64,000 nucleotides of DNA from Archegozetes longisetosus. Lineage: Eukaryota; Arthropoda; Arachnida; Sarcoptiformes; Trhypochthoniidae. Below, one piece after another: positions 22,004 to 34,300 of this stretch. Made by a program: the position numbers and the translations under genes. The notes below the pieces were generated by a model that was given only the letters and a program-made list of their open reading frames with translations, was not told the DNA's origin and searched no databases. The stretch is taken from contig JAEMBT020000007.1 of assembly GCA_018873245.2 (NCBI GenBank), positions 62,001 to 126,000 on the forward strand, written 5' to 3'. Position 1 is the first letter of the stretch; the number at the start of each line of letters is the position of its first letter.

Positions 22004-22890
22004 CGCAGAGTGCAGGAATTCATGTGTAAGCGTATAATGCATATTCTACAATATTTATATAATATTATATATATAATTTCATTAATCGAGATTGTAGGAA
22101 CTAAATGTTTTAAATTTATTCGTCTTTTATGCAGTTTATAAATTGTGAAAAAGTCGAAGGGAAACATTTTTACTTCTCTAGGGATTTGCCTAGCAAATAT
22201 TCTTAGACAATTCAGTCGGCATCTTTATTTTTAACTTATGTCTCAATGCGGTCTACAAATTTTTACTTCAAACGAATAAATTATTTTCCAGTCGACGTTT
22301 AAAACAAATTTTAACTATTCCTGCACAAACCGATATCGACAGTAGTATTTCTCATGTTCCAGTTATCACAATAAGTTACCAATTTCAAAAAATATCCTGA
22401 ACATTGCACAATATTCATATACGTTCGATATTATTGGTACTATCGCTTGTGAATCTTCGGGCAAAATTTAGTTCAATCTTCGAATCGGAATTTTTCCTTC
22501 GATTCGTTTCAAAATTTGTATGTCTCACTTATGCATGAATAGTTTTAAAATAAATTTAACCGATCCCAACTTAAAGAATATGGATTTTCATTTTTAAATA
22601 TGCTACTTGTCGAAAAGAGCACAAAAAATCAGTTTGTTCTAAAACTTGTATGTTTTACATATAGAGAATTGGTCGAAATTTAATTAAGCGAACTTAAAGA
22701 ATGCCTATGAATTTCAATTTCTAGACATTCTATTTGTCTAAGAGAGCGTAAAACATATCGATTCAGTTTGTTTCATACTTGTAAGTTTCATTTGGAGACG
22801 AACTGAGAATTAAGTTGGATTTAATGATCCCTATCATTATATAATATATATTATGCAATATATCTCTTCACTCCGCGTCAGTCCTCTGCT
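22004..22890. mobile_element. Candidate MITE with internal tandem repeats
   Basis: Imperfect inverted ends are visible: GACGCAGAGTGCAG near 22006 and CTTCACTCCGCGTC near 22866. Inside, about 22500-22830 holds two and a half degenerate units of about 130 bp; the shared landmarks are 'aacttgtatgttttacat' and 'taaagaatat/cttaaagaatg'. No clear target duplication was found and it starts exactly at the Polinton terminus, so the left boundary is uncertain. Confidence 0.45.
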
Positions 22891-23541
22891 AAGGTAGAAC
22901 TCCTTCTGCCTTCTCCTTCTATGGACAAGTTGTGAAAGAGTCGCGCGCGAAGCTGTACCTACTTATATAGGCAAATTGACGATATTAACGATAATAAAAC
23001 GATTCTCTGCTTTGTGATTGGTTCTACACCAGTCGAGAATGGAGACGGATCGATAATGTCGTTAATTTCTGCACGTTAATGTCGTCAAATTGCTTATTTA
23101 AGCGGGTATAGCGCTCTACTTCTTGTTCATAGAAGAAAAAAATAGGTTTCGTTTTGCATTACATTAATTTCGGGTTTTAGAGTTTGATGAAAACTTGAAA
23201 AGTTGGTAAAACGACATGGAAACTCCTCCTATGGGTGTAGACTTGAAAAATCTGGGTGTTCGAGCTGTAGTAGTGAAGGAGAGCGAACGATATCGTTCGG
23301 TTCGGATATATCTCGGTAACCACTTGACATAATTGGGCAGCTGAGGTATCAATATGTTCAGCTCAAAGAACTGAATCCAATGATGTATCACATTCGGGGG
23401 TGGGAGGTCGAAAACCCTCTTAGACCCATTAGTCCGGATTCACCCTTTTAATGAATTTAGATGATTTTTATACATAATATCTTCAACTTTATCAATTAGT
23501 GATAAGTTATCGACCAAATTTTCATTTAACAAAAAATACGA
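22891..23541. other. Unassigned, with one imperfect hairpin
   Basis: An imperfect hairpin spans about 22965-23105 (CAAATTGACGATATTAACG against CGTTAATGTCGTCAAATTG). A minus ORF at 23164-23391 has no recognisable family and is probably chance. Confidence 0.4.
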
Positions 23542-23775
23542 TTAAATTGTCGATAAAGCAGTCGAAGCCTCACTAAAATTAACATTTTTCAGTTCAATTG
23601 TCTCTTCGCTGTCATCTGTATCAGAGACTTGAATAGTCTCAGTATTTGAATTAAGTGACATTTGTTTAATTTGATCTAAATCTAATGTCTCTGAAGTAAC
23701 TAATTCATTGTCAGCATTGATAAAGTCATCAATACTTAAATCATTAGTGCCAAATGTATTGCAAAAATCATTCCA
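23542..23775 (-). pseudogene. pogo/Tigger-type transposase C-terminal remnant
   Basis: Minus-strand translation from 23775 reads WNDFCNTFGTNDLSIDDFI then an acidic, Ser/Thr-rich tail to a stop at 23542-23544. This resembles the region after the DDE domain of pogo/Tigger (CENP-B-like) transposases, where a D/E-rich tail follows the last catalytic residue. The upstream catalytic part is missing. Confidence 0.4.
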
Positions 23776-24744
23776 TAGGATTTTTGCCTAATATATGACT
23801 TAGTGTCAAAATATTGTACATGTTAGACCTTTGCAATACAATTGACAAAATCGATGTACTATATATATTATACGAACTATTAGTATTTAATGACAAAATC
23901 GTGAGTTTGACAAAATCGAAATTGACATAATCAAGATTTTTTCATATAGTATTAGCATTACAACTAACCAAATCATTCTAATCACGTAAAATTTTTACAT
24001 AATTTATGGATAGAATATAGGCATGTAATATATCATTTGACTCACTACATCGAGTACTATTAGGATTGAATATCAAAAGTATGCGCCCTTAAGAGGCACC
24101 ATCTACTGGTTAATGTCACTTTTGGAGATTTGACCTCGAAATGACCTTGAGGATGACCTTTTTGACCCTGGGTCATATACATATTCTGAACCAGCTTGAC
24201 GAGTTCTATAAGAATTTATCATCAAAAGTAGGTACCCCCAAGAGGCACCCATTACCGACCAATACGTCCAATTAACGTAATTTTTGGCCATACTGGTCAC
24301 AGGGATGTCTCAATTGACCACTTCTTTATATATTCTTACAGTACTCGAAGAGAACTTTCAAAGGATAAAGGTCTTGCCTTGCACCTCAGGGGGGCTAAAA
24401 TGGGCATTCTCATTTCCCAAAATTATTCACTTATTTTTATTGATTTTTGACCGAAAACCCAAAAAGAAACTAATCAGGGGCGTGGGTCAAATGATTCTTT
24501 GAAGTTAATTTTTATCCCATAGACGTAATGTTAAAAAGGTGAGGACATTTTTTTCATCCCGAACCGAAAGTAGCTAAGAACTAATATTTTGGTCGAAGAT
24601 GTGTCCCTATATTTGCCATCGAACCACAAGGTCAAAAGTCCTTGCCCATTCACAATGGCTTAATGTATGTTTCCCTTTACATTTGAATAAGCGAGTTTCC
24701 ATTGCATTGTCATACTTTCTATTGTAACAAGATCGTATAATAAC
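23776..24744. repeat. Dispersed repeat, also near 55.9 kb
   Basis: About 120 bp at 23990-24110 (ATTTATGGAYAGAATATARG, GCATGTAATATATCATT, CATCGAGTACTATTAGGATT) recur at 55915-56030, with a shorter relative at 55820-55870. No coding capacity. ORFs at 24103-24502 are not supported by family or codon use. Confidence 0.6.
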
Positions 24745-25163
24745 TAGGGTGACAAACCGTCAAGATTTCGCCTTTACAGTCAAGGTTTGTGATCCTTGTC
24801 AAGAGTCAAAACAAGATTTCAGACTCGAAACTCATAAAATCATATAAATAGCAGGTGTTTGAAATCTTTCATCGGAATAAAATACCAACTCTTTAAAAAC
24901 AGATTAAAAGTCCTAATATTTAGTGATGAGTTAAAGAACGGCTAAAGATTTGTATTATATTTGAGCTTTAAACAAAATAGATTAATTACATCTGTGCTTA
25001 ATAGGGCGACCACCCCTGCCTTGTCTAATGACGGGACAAAAATATCAAAGGGGGGACCCTTACTTTTTTAAAAGAAAAATGCCGCTTCTATTAGTTATTT
25101 CAAATATTTAGTTATCAAACAATACATTTTAATATTAAAACACTGAAAATTGTTAGTCATGGC

Positions 25164-27637
25164 TAGCGTTGCCAGATTTTTAGCCCTTAATTCCTTGACT
25201 TTTAAATAAAATTGAAATTTTTTTCCGGGACATTCCGGGACAAACAAAAATCATAAATAAATCTTGAAAATTTTATTTTTTTAAGCAAAAATTTACAAAT
25301 TATTGTTTGATTTTATATTTTGTACTTGTTTTTGAAGCTCTAATTATTTGATTATTATTTGTTACAAAAATTTTGAAATCATTACAATTCATTGAAAAGT
25401 TTACTTTTGTACAAATCTCTGCCTTAACCATATTAACATTCAATCTATTTCTATCGTTACTCCATATTTTCTTCATTGAGCTGAAGACGCGTTCAACAAA
25501 GTCATTACCAATAGGAATAGCCATAACGACTTCTGTAAGTTTAGTCAAATTTGGCAAATCAATAGCTGTCAAAAGTTTGCACCACTTTTCTGTTGATTCC
25601 AAATTCTTGTCTTCTTGGCCTAATTTAGTTAACAACTCATTAAACATATTTGTTTCATCAAAAAGTTTGTCACGATTAAGATTAATATTCAAAATTTTGG
25701 TAATGTTTAAAAGTTTTTCATAAACTAATTCTGTATCCAAATTAAGAGATGCAAAAATCTTGAATATAGAATCATTAAAATCGAAATGTTTTTCCAGATA
25801 ATCGATAGCTCTATCATAACATTTAAGTGCAGCCGCTTTGAATTCTTTCTGATCTGAATCAGAAAAATATTGCAATTTTTCATAAACTTTAGACCCAAAA
25901 AATTTAATTTGACGTCTATTTAATAATTGCGTTCGTAGTTTGAACATTATGTCAAATAAATTAGTGGCATTTATTTGATTTTTTCAATAAGTTTAATGTT
26001 TTGATAGAATAATTTCATCAAATGATGAGCAAAATACAAGTATATATCAGCTTTAATCAAATTGTTGTCAGTTTCTCCCCAAACGAATTCACTGATAATT
26101 TGTGGACAGTCATTACTACCGATTCCAACAAAATATGATTTAATGGGAATCATATTATCGATTAAGCGCTTGATTGCAGGGTATAAAGAGAGCCAACGTG
26201 TTGGTACATGTCTTAAAATTTTTTCAAATTCATTGTCACTATATTCATAACAAGACTTAAGTGAATCAACTCTTTTAGCAGACATTGAGAAATGAGAATA
26301 AACTTTAATAATCAAATTTTCTACATCTAATGGAAGTTGTATTAGCGCGTGTTTTGCTGTGTTGTGGATTATATGGCAATTGCAATTGGCCTTTACTATA
26401 AATTGATTCTCTTCTTGAAACTTTTGAACACAGAGTGATGTGAGCCGTAGTTGACGTTTGCATTGTCTGCTGTATATGCAATCAAATCATTAAATCCCAA
26501 ACTGTTATCACTCAAAGCTCTTTTCAAATGACTGTAAATTGCATCCGATGTCTCATTGAGTCTTCATAAAAATCCAGTACAAAATTTTGTATTCCTTTAG
26601 ATTTATCGAAATATTGAATACCAATCGGAAAGAGTTTAATGTTTCCCTTATTTGAGGCGTCACACGATATTGAAAATTTTTTCCTTTAATTTTCTTTAGA
26701 TGGCTTTCTATAGATAGTGGACATAAAACATTTTCAGCGATCGCTTCCATTTTAGTACGTCCGCAATGGATTCCTTTTGCGATTTTGGAGTCATTGAATA
26801 ACTGTTGAAAAAGTTTTATTCCACAATCGCTTGAAAGATAGCTCAAGTGATGATTGATTGTATGAAATGTTAAACATATTTCTGATATCGCTATTGAATC
26901 ACTTTCTTTAGAGTCATTCTTATTGATAAAACTATTTAATGCTAAACTCATTTTAACCGCATTTACCTTCGATTTGTGTGTCTTAGATTTTAAGTGCGCT
27001 TCTAATGCTGTGACGCCTTCGTATTTAATTGTAAATTCTGTCAAACATGTAATACATTTGACTTTAAAGTCGTCCACTTTTCTTAACCAATCCTTGTATT
27101 CATTGTTTTAAGCCAATTTTCTTGAAAATTACAATACCTTTTCTTTGACTTCTTCGGAGAAAAATCTTGTCTTCTTTTGATGACATTATAAACAATAATT
27201 AAAGTACAAAATAATTGAATACTTTATTATAGATTAGATTTAATTACTTATTAGAAAGCATTTTGTATCAATTAATAATATTTTAAAAATTTTGTCTTTA
27301 AACTGAAGTTATAGAAAGTTTATTAAATCAACAAATATTTCTGAGCGAATGTATTGATGCGTAACTATTATAACACCTTTTTGTCAATTTTGTTACTGTT
27401 TTTGATTAAGTATATTAAGTCTTAGAGTTTGAGATCTGGCGTTTTATTAACTGTAGCGTCAAATAAAATATATGCAATAACGTTTTTTCACTAATTCTAA
27501 TGCCATTATCTCTTTTATCAAACGTAAAAATTATATTCCGGGACATCCTTTGTCAAGGAATATGCCTTTCCTTCAGCCGGTACACAAAGACCGATTCCGG
27601 TACTGTACCGGTCATTCCGGGACGTTTGGCAACGCTA
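25164..27637 (-). mobile_element. Inner hAT transposon of the nest, TSD GTCATGGC
   Basis: Ends TAGCGTTGCCA and TGGCAACGCTA are perfect 11-bp inverted repeats. A perfect 8-bp duplication GTCATGGC lies at 25156-25163 and 27638-27645. Subterminal CCGGGACATTCCGGGACA motifs occur at both ends. It is 2474 bp long and carries a minus-strand transposase gene. Confidence 0.96.
25300..27111 (-). pseudogene. hAT transposase of the inner element, broken
   Basis: Reading on the minus strand, the N-terminal part (to 26553) has a BED-like finger (CITCLTEFTI ... HLKSKTHKS) and CGRTKMEAI. A degraded middle is followed by 26315-25971 (HVPTRWLSLYPAIKRLIDN) and 25947-25300 with the dimerisation domain (IPIGNDFVERVFSSMKKIW ... 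RNRLNVNMVKAEI). At least two frame changes plus stops separate these parts. It is the same family as 3282-4199. Confidence 0.85.
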
Positions 27638-28166
27638 GTCATGGCTGATCTCAAAGGTATAGATTTTGCTAAAAATGACGTCTTTCAAAAGTTATTCAAA
27701 AGAAATACTAGTTTTTTTCAGATATACCGGTAAGTCAAGGCAGAAAAGATTAATTCTATAACTTGGTTTTAAATCACAGGTGTTCAAAACATTAAACTTG
27801 GTTTCTTAATCCCTTATCCTTGGTGAAATAAATTCGATATTTGAATTTCTAAGAAATTTTTTTCTAAACACAATTTTCAAAATGAAACTTGAAAAATGGG
27901 ACAACTAGTTGAGAATTTTCGGTCTGACGGGATTTCTGTCTTTCACCTTCAAAAACGGGACGGGTGGTCACTCTAGTGCTTAAGTTCCACTGTTTTGTTA
28001 AATATAGAAGTATTTAAAAACTAAAAATTATTTCTGAATAATCAATAGTTTTCAAAAGTATTCTTTATTTAAAATAACGTAATATGAATGAACCTCAATA
28101 TATATATAAGGGTCCCCTTTGTATTCTTTTGTCAAGATTTGAAGCACTCATAAGTTGGTCACCCTA

Positions 28167-28387
28167 ATAATAACCCGTATCTGCTCAAAAATTATAAAAT
28201 TAAAGCTTTGATCATATAAGTTTCTTCTCTTTATTATGAAAGCTAATTTAAATATCTTCAAGTTCAAAACATAAGTTATCGCATTCAGAATCAATTTATT
28301 TATGACAGTGTAATATCGTTCAAGCAGAATTTTTATAATAAGCTATTGCAATTCAACATGACAGTTTTGAATTTCTAATCGATAATC
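28167..28387. other. 3' flank of the carboxypeptidase gene
   Basis: Short AT-rich region after the carboxypeptidase stop. AATAAA-like hexamers are available on the minus strand, but none can be assigned with confidence. Confidence 0.4.
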
Positions 28388-31300
28388 TCAAAGCGAATCA
28401 CCAATAGATTGAATCAACGCTATCAAAGCTCTTGTTGTCTCGATTCCTGATGGTTTTATTTGATCTACCGGCAGAATAAATCCATAATTTCCAGTATCTC
28501 GAAGTTCTAGAGTAAACGAATATGGAATACCCGCCACACCGTGTGCCCAGTCTACCAAAACAATTAGATATTATTTCCTCATATTGAACCTGTTAATCCA
28601 TTAACATCAATATATACCTCTAGCACTTCCAGAATTAGCATCTTATTATTTGAGGGCAAAATAAAAAAAAACAACTTGATTAATTCATTATATAAATAAA
28701 TTATTAACGATACGTTGCAACAGGCCTCTTATTTGAGTAACCTCTGAGGTTTTCGAAAAGTCTGGCGCGCTTTAAAACTTACATAAAATATTAGCCGCAC
28801 TCCCGGCTTTGTAAATAGTCCCATAATCTTGTTTGATTGTATCGACAAAAATGTTTGATTTAGCAATCTAAAATTAATTTACCATTTTGATTGAATCATA
28901 AACAAGATCATTACCTATATATCAGTCAATTATGGTTAACTGTCATTAAATTGGCCGCGTGTTATAAAAATAAGATAAGGTCATATTTCAGTAGTACTCG
29001 TTGAGAGTAATCGAATGGCATCACTCACCAAGCCCTACCTTCTTTCGTTCCAGAGACACGCCCACAATATGGGTGTCGTTTGAAAGCTCTCGGTGAGCAT
29101 TTCACAGTAGCGTAGGCCAGATCCTCCAAGGTCCATTAGTTAAAAAGCTATAGCCAAAACCTATTTATATAATATACAGGGTGTTTGGTATGATTGTACT
29201 TTATGGAGGTAAGAGTGTTCCACCCACTCCACCCCCACTTTATATATATCATTGGACTCAACTCGATAAGACGAGTTCATCGATATCCTACTTGAGGCCC
29301 TAGGGCCTGACTACAAAAAGTTGGGTCTAGGTCCCTAGTGGCCGAAGCTAGGATTATGTATTGGGTGTCAATATAACTGGAGGCTCAAGTGGAGTTCACA
29401 TATCTAATATGGTGGTCCTAGGGCTAGGTCTTGAGACTTAACTTTATTACTTAAACAGTGTAGTCCATGATATTTAATTGTATCTATTGGCGACTCAATT
29501 AACCTAACCACCACGAACCCGATTTAACCTAAGCTGACTATGGCGTCAGATCGCTTCACTCGGAACGCTTTGCGTTCCTCGCTTCGCGACCTGACGCAAT
29601 TTTCACTCAGGTTGAATCGCGCACGTGGATACTTAATTATTTTATAGAGAAATTTGAATATACAAGTTCGACTAAGATTCCAAGACCTAGCCTTAGGACC
29701 ACCATGTTTGATATGTGAACTTCACTCGAGCCTCCGGTCATATCGACACCCAATACATAATCCTAGGTCCGGCCACTAGGGACCTAGACCTAACTTTTTG
29801 TAGCCGGGTCCTAGGGTCCCAAGTGGGGTATCGATGAACTCGTCTCATCGAGCTGAGTCCAACGATATACATAAAGTGTGGGTGGAGTGGGCGGAACACT
29901 CTTACCCCCTTAAAGTACAATCATACCAAACACCCTGTATATTATGTAGTTTTTTGGCTATAACTTTTTAACTAATGAACCTAGGAAGATGTGGCCTACG
30001 CCACTGTGAGATGCTCGCCGAGAGCTTTCAAACGACGCCCATATTGTGGATGTGGACTATAAGGGGGTGGTGCCACATTTAAGTGGGCGTGTCTCTGGAA
30101 CGAAAGGGGGTAGGGCTTGGTGAGTGATGCCATTCGTTCCTCTCGACGAGTACTACTGAAATATGACCTTATCTGATTTTTATAACACGTGGCCAATTTA
30201 GTGACAGTTAACCGTCAATTACAATCTGGTTGTTGTTTGCAGGCAAATCAGTCGTGTATCCCTTTATTATAAAAATGAAATAAAACAGATATAAATAATA
30301 AATCATAAATAAGCGATTGTTATAATGATTGCTAACCCAAGGTGACAGAAGAAGTTGTGAATAAGAATGCATTGCGAGATAAAGCTTCACTCTTTCTTTG
30401 ATTCCCAAAATCAAATCAGATAATGCTTTGGTTTCAGGCTCTGAAAATGGTTTACTGCCGGCATAGGTTTCACTACAAGGGTTAGTACTCGAACCTATAA
30501 CTGTCCAGTTATGGTTGAAGTTTCGGTTTGGATCAGTTCCTGAAGGTAAACCAATCAAATTTTTCATTACTATAAAATAACAATAGTCAGTGCGTTCTAT
30601 TTGTCTAAAGCTTTGACTAAATTTGATAGAATTTGTAACAATCATTAGAACAAAAACCAGAGTATAACACACTGATTAAATAACTTCCATTAGATTTTAT
30701 CATTTTTATTGCAAGTCAGATACATTACTCACACTCGTCTATTCCGATCTGAACGTGACATTAATCATAACACAAGAATCAACACCGCACCTTTAGCCGC
30801 ATTAGCCTCGAAAACCCTGATCCTAGTGGCCTCAGTAGTTGTTGCCTCCTCCATCATCAGTTATACCTTCGCAACATTCGCTGACCGTGGTTATCAAGTA
30901 ATTACGCTCATACATAAAAATTATTTTAAAAATTAAATAAAGGCCACCATATGATTTTTAAGAACAAAGTATAAAATTCAAGTTTATCAAGTATATTCAA
31001 AGTTAGCTAGTTGAAACTTTCTATTTGAACTCAATTTCTCTTCAAACCAGACATGAGATATATATCACTGAACTAACTCTCAACGGTCGATAAAATAGAC
31101 GTCACTCTAAGGTTAATTTCGGAGTTAGAGATCAGGGAACCAATCACTAACAGAACCGAGTATTGTTTAACTAATTAGCGATATATGAGTATAATGGTTA
31201 AATGAGTTTTACAAATAATTCATTTCGCATACAAGATTTAAGCAATAGAATAGATTTTTAGTCATTAAATTTGTCAATATCAAATTAAACTATTTCTTAT

Positions 31301-34300
31301 GATTTGATTAATGTATAGTATATTACTGTTACTTCGTTAATGAGTAAAAAAGTATTTTAAAAAGTTGAATTAAAAAAGTTTTGAAACTAGCATCAGAGTG
31401 GCACTTTAACCCCGAGGAGAACACAAGACTTGCTTAATATTTTTTTTACAAATATATTCAAATTAGTTTCATGTTTATAATAGGGATTTGCTTAATAAAA
31501 TATTTACTATATCGTCGCCTGAGTACTATAAGGCTCTAAATAAATTTTTTGACAAAATGAGTTATTAACCAATTCATATACTTTGTCATAGCCTTCACGC
31601 TGGTATTTAATCAAATTTATAAATTTATGTCAGGTTCGGCCATAATCGTCCAATTAGTCGAACTGCTCATGCAAAATGTTTGTAAAGCAGGCGTTTTCAC
31701 AACCTTGAGGGTTATTAAAACTAAATCTCATACAAGTCCGATGAATAGAATCATATTTTGCTGATATTTTAATTTTTTCAAAATTGATTTAGTCACTTCT
31801 ATTTCTTCTATATGGATAAATTCGATTCTTTAATAAACTGCTATTAAATGCGTCATTTCTTTATAAAAACTCACTTTTCAGTCATCCAAATAATTTCTTA
31901 ATGAAATATCTGAAAATTTGAGACAAAAATTGTTGAGTCGAATTTCGACTTAAAAATTTTTTTGACCGACTTATGTCGAAACATTCTTAAAATGTTCGAA
32001 ATTGATTTCCTACTTCCTATTTAAAATTTCTTAGGTAAAAATTTGTTTCGATTTAGTTATTTATCGATTATCGACCATTTAGAACCTAATATTAATAGCA
32101 CTCAGTTTCGGATTTGATTTCAGTGCAGTGAGGTTCTAAATGCAAAAATCAGTTCTGACTTCATCATAATCGAAACAGAGTAGGACCCAAATGAACAGTA
32201 GAATATTCGCTACCACATATACATTGCTTGGTAACATATTTTAGAAAATTATTCTTCAACTCATTGTTGGTGTATAACAACATCGAACTTAAAAGTGGAT
32301 TTTCTCGTTTATATATTTTCCGCATTTAGAACCTTGTAGTATTAAGGCGACGATATTAGACTTTCCAGCTCACTTTTAAGATTTTCTGCTCTTACGTTTT
32401 AATTCTCTTACTAAAGATTAAAGGTCACAAGATGTGAGCATTGATTTCTAAGAAATTGATTGCAGCTGACCTTCTGTTCGTATTCTAAAAGTCCCTTCCT
32501 CGGATCATAACAGGCAAAAAAATTTTTTGTATTACTCTCGAGGGATCGAGATTAAGGAAACTGGAGTTGAACGAGAGTGAACGGATTTTTCCTGACCATA
32601 TAATAAGGTCGAGAAAAAGTCCATTCGAGGAGTTTTTTTAGCTTGAAGTTCTTTGTTTGCGTAAAGACCAGAACCTGTGTTTAAGTGATATTTTGTGCTG
32701 ATTATTTGTAATTATCAAACAATAAAAACTTGTAAACTGTTTAAAAACTTTGTTTTGTTATTAATAAAGCTATTACACCAAATTGAGTAGTGTGTCAGGA
32801 CTGTACTCTCAGTCAAGACAAAACCCCTCGTAGGTCAGAGCGAGTGTTGTGGTTAAGAAGACCACTGGTAGAAGACCCCAATTTTACAATAGAAAAGCTA
32901 ACAGATCCATAGGACGGACTTAGGAACAACAGAAGAGTACTGGACCTGTCAGGTAAGCAGAGCAAGCCTCAAGTTTTATAGCAGATATCGCACGCGCGCT
33001 ATCTGTTACACATAACATTTCAAATATCTGTCTAATTTTTTCAAGCAGTTATAGTTTGACCAGTCAAATAATTTATTAGTTTAATCAACTTTCCTCACTC
33101 TTAGACTACTCTAAAATTGGCATCAAATTTTAAATGATTTTGTATTATTACTAGTGCGCGCTTCGACTTCAATTCCAATTAAAGATCGAACATATCTCGC
33201 TTCTATCCAGTCTCTATTTAGTCTTACCAAAATACTTTTAATGTCATAGTATGCTTCTAACAAACCCCAAATTGTGTTCGATCTCTGATTGCTATTTAAG
33301 GTAAACCACGGTCCGCTAATGATCCAAAACTATTCTTAATTAAAGGACACTTTTAGAACAATATTTAAACTAGAGTCAAAGCCAAAGACAAACAAAATGA
33401 AAAATATTTTCAAAATCAGAATAGAAATCAAAAAGTTCTGAGCTATATATCACTTGTCAAACACACAGATAACTAACCAATACATGTTGAGCCAGGATTT
33501 GCTGATCTAGTCTTTCGCCACATTCTGTTCTGTAATTATCTTAGAATAGAATCATAAAAGTCTATTTTAACTCAAATACCGTTTGTGTGAAGACATATCC
33601 ATCCGGATTCATGACAGGAATGATATAGAAATCAAAATCAGTCAAAAGTTTAATAATTGCCGCGTTATTTTGGGTATAACCATCACATAATTGCTGTATA
33701 AACCAGGTTGTGGTCGATGTTGTGATCCATTCTCGTGCATGTATTGTTGAATCAATAAAAATAATTGGTTTTACATTACCACTAGAATTGATTCCTAGTT
33801 TCAGAAGACGTAAATCTCTATTCTCTGTCGATTTTCCAATCGATTGTTGACTAGCTATCTGTGGATTTTGTGCAACGATTGCATCTATAAACTCCAAAAC
33901 CCTTGGATAGGTCTGATATGCATCCCAAAAACCAGGAATCGCTTCATCTCTTCTTTTCAATTCTTTTAATCGTTGATCTTCTATAAGACTAGAAAAAACA
34001 ATTATCTTATAATCGCACTCACTTTGACATCCATTTACATTGGCAAACGTATTTCAACAATCAAAATTTATTCTTGTTCTAAATTCTAAACTTAAGCACT
34101 CGTACAGCTACTTATACTTAATGATCTAAGACACTTTCATTATTTAATCAAATAATTTCAAATAATTTTCTACTTTTCTCGAATAATTTTTTCAAAACCG
34201 TAAAAATTAGAAATACTTTTCAGAAACAAACTTTCGATTAATCAATACTTTTAAAAGCTATAATTCATGCACCAAAACATAAAATATCTAAAATAATACA

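Larger units (their letters stand above)
25002..27975. mobile_element. Middle hAT-type MITE of the nest, TSD GTGCTTAA
   Basis: Ends TAGGGCGACCACC and GGTGGTCACTCTA are inverted. A perfect 8-bp duplication GTGCTTAA flanks them (24994-25001 and 27976-27983). Without its inner insertion it is about 490 bp and matches the uninterrupted copy at 39393-39889 along its length. Confidence 0.95.
24745..28166. mobile_element. Outer hAT-type MITE of a three-level nest, TSD ATAATAAC
   Basis: Ends TAGGGTGAC (24745) and GTCACCCTA (28166) are inverted. A perfect 8-bp duplication ATAATAAC flanks them (24737-24744 and 28167-28174). Without the inner insertions it is about 440 bp and non-coding. It is the oldest of the three nested insertions. 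Confidence 0.93.

Noticed and set aside
23164-23391. Small protein gene on the minus strand
   Set aside because: No recognisable domain, start context or conservation clue.
29520-29640. Functional structured RNA in the foldback loop
   Set aside because: The GC-rich hairpin is simply the centre of a large inverted-repeat element.
32500-33000. Solo LTR
   Set aside because: An AATAAA-like signal and GT-rich tail alone; no second copy, defined ends or target duplication seen.
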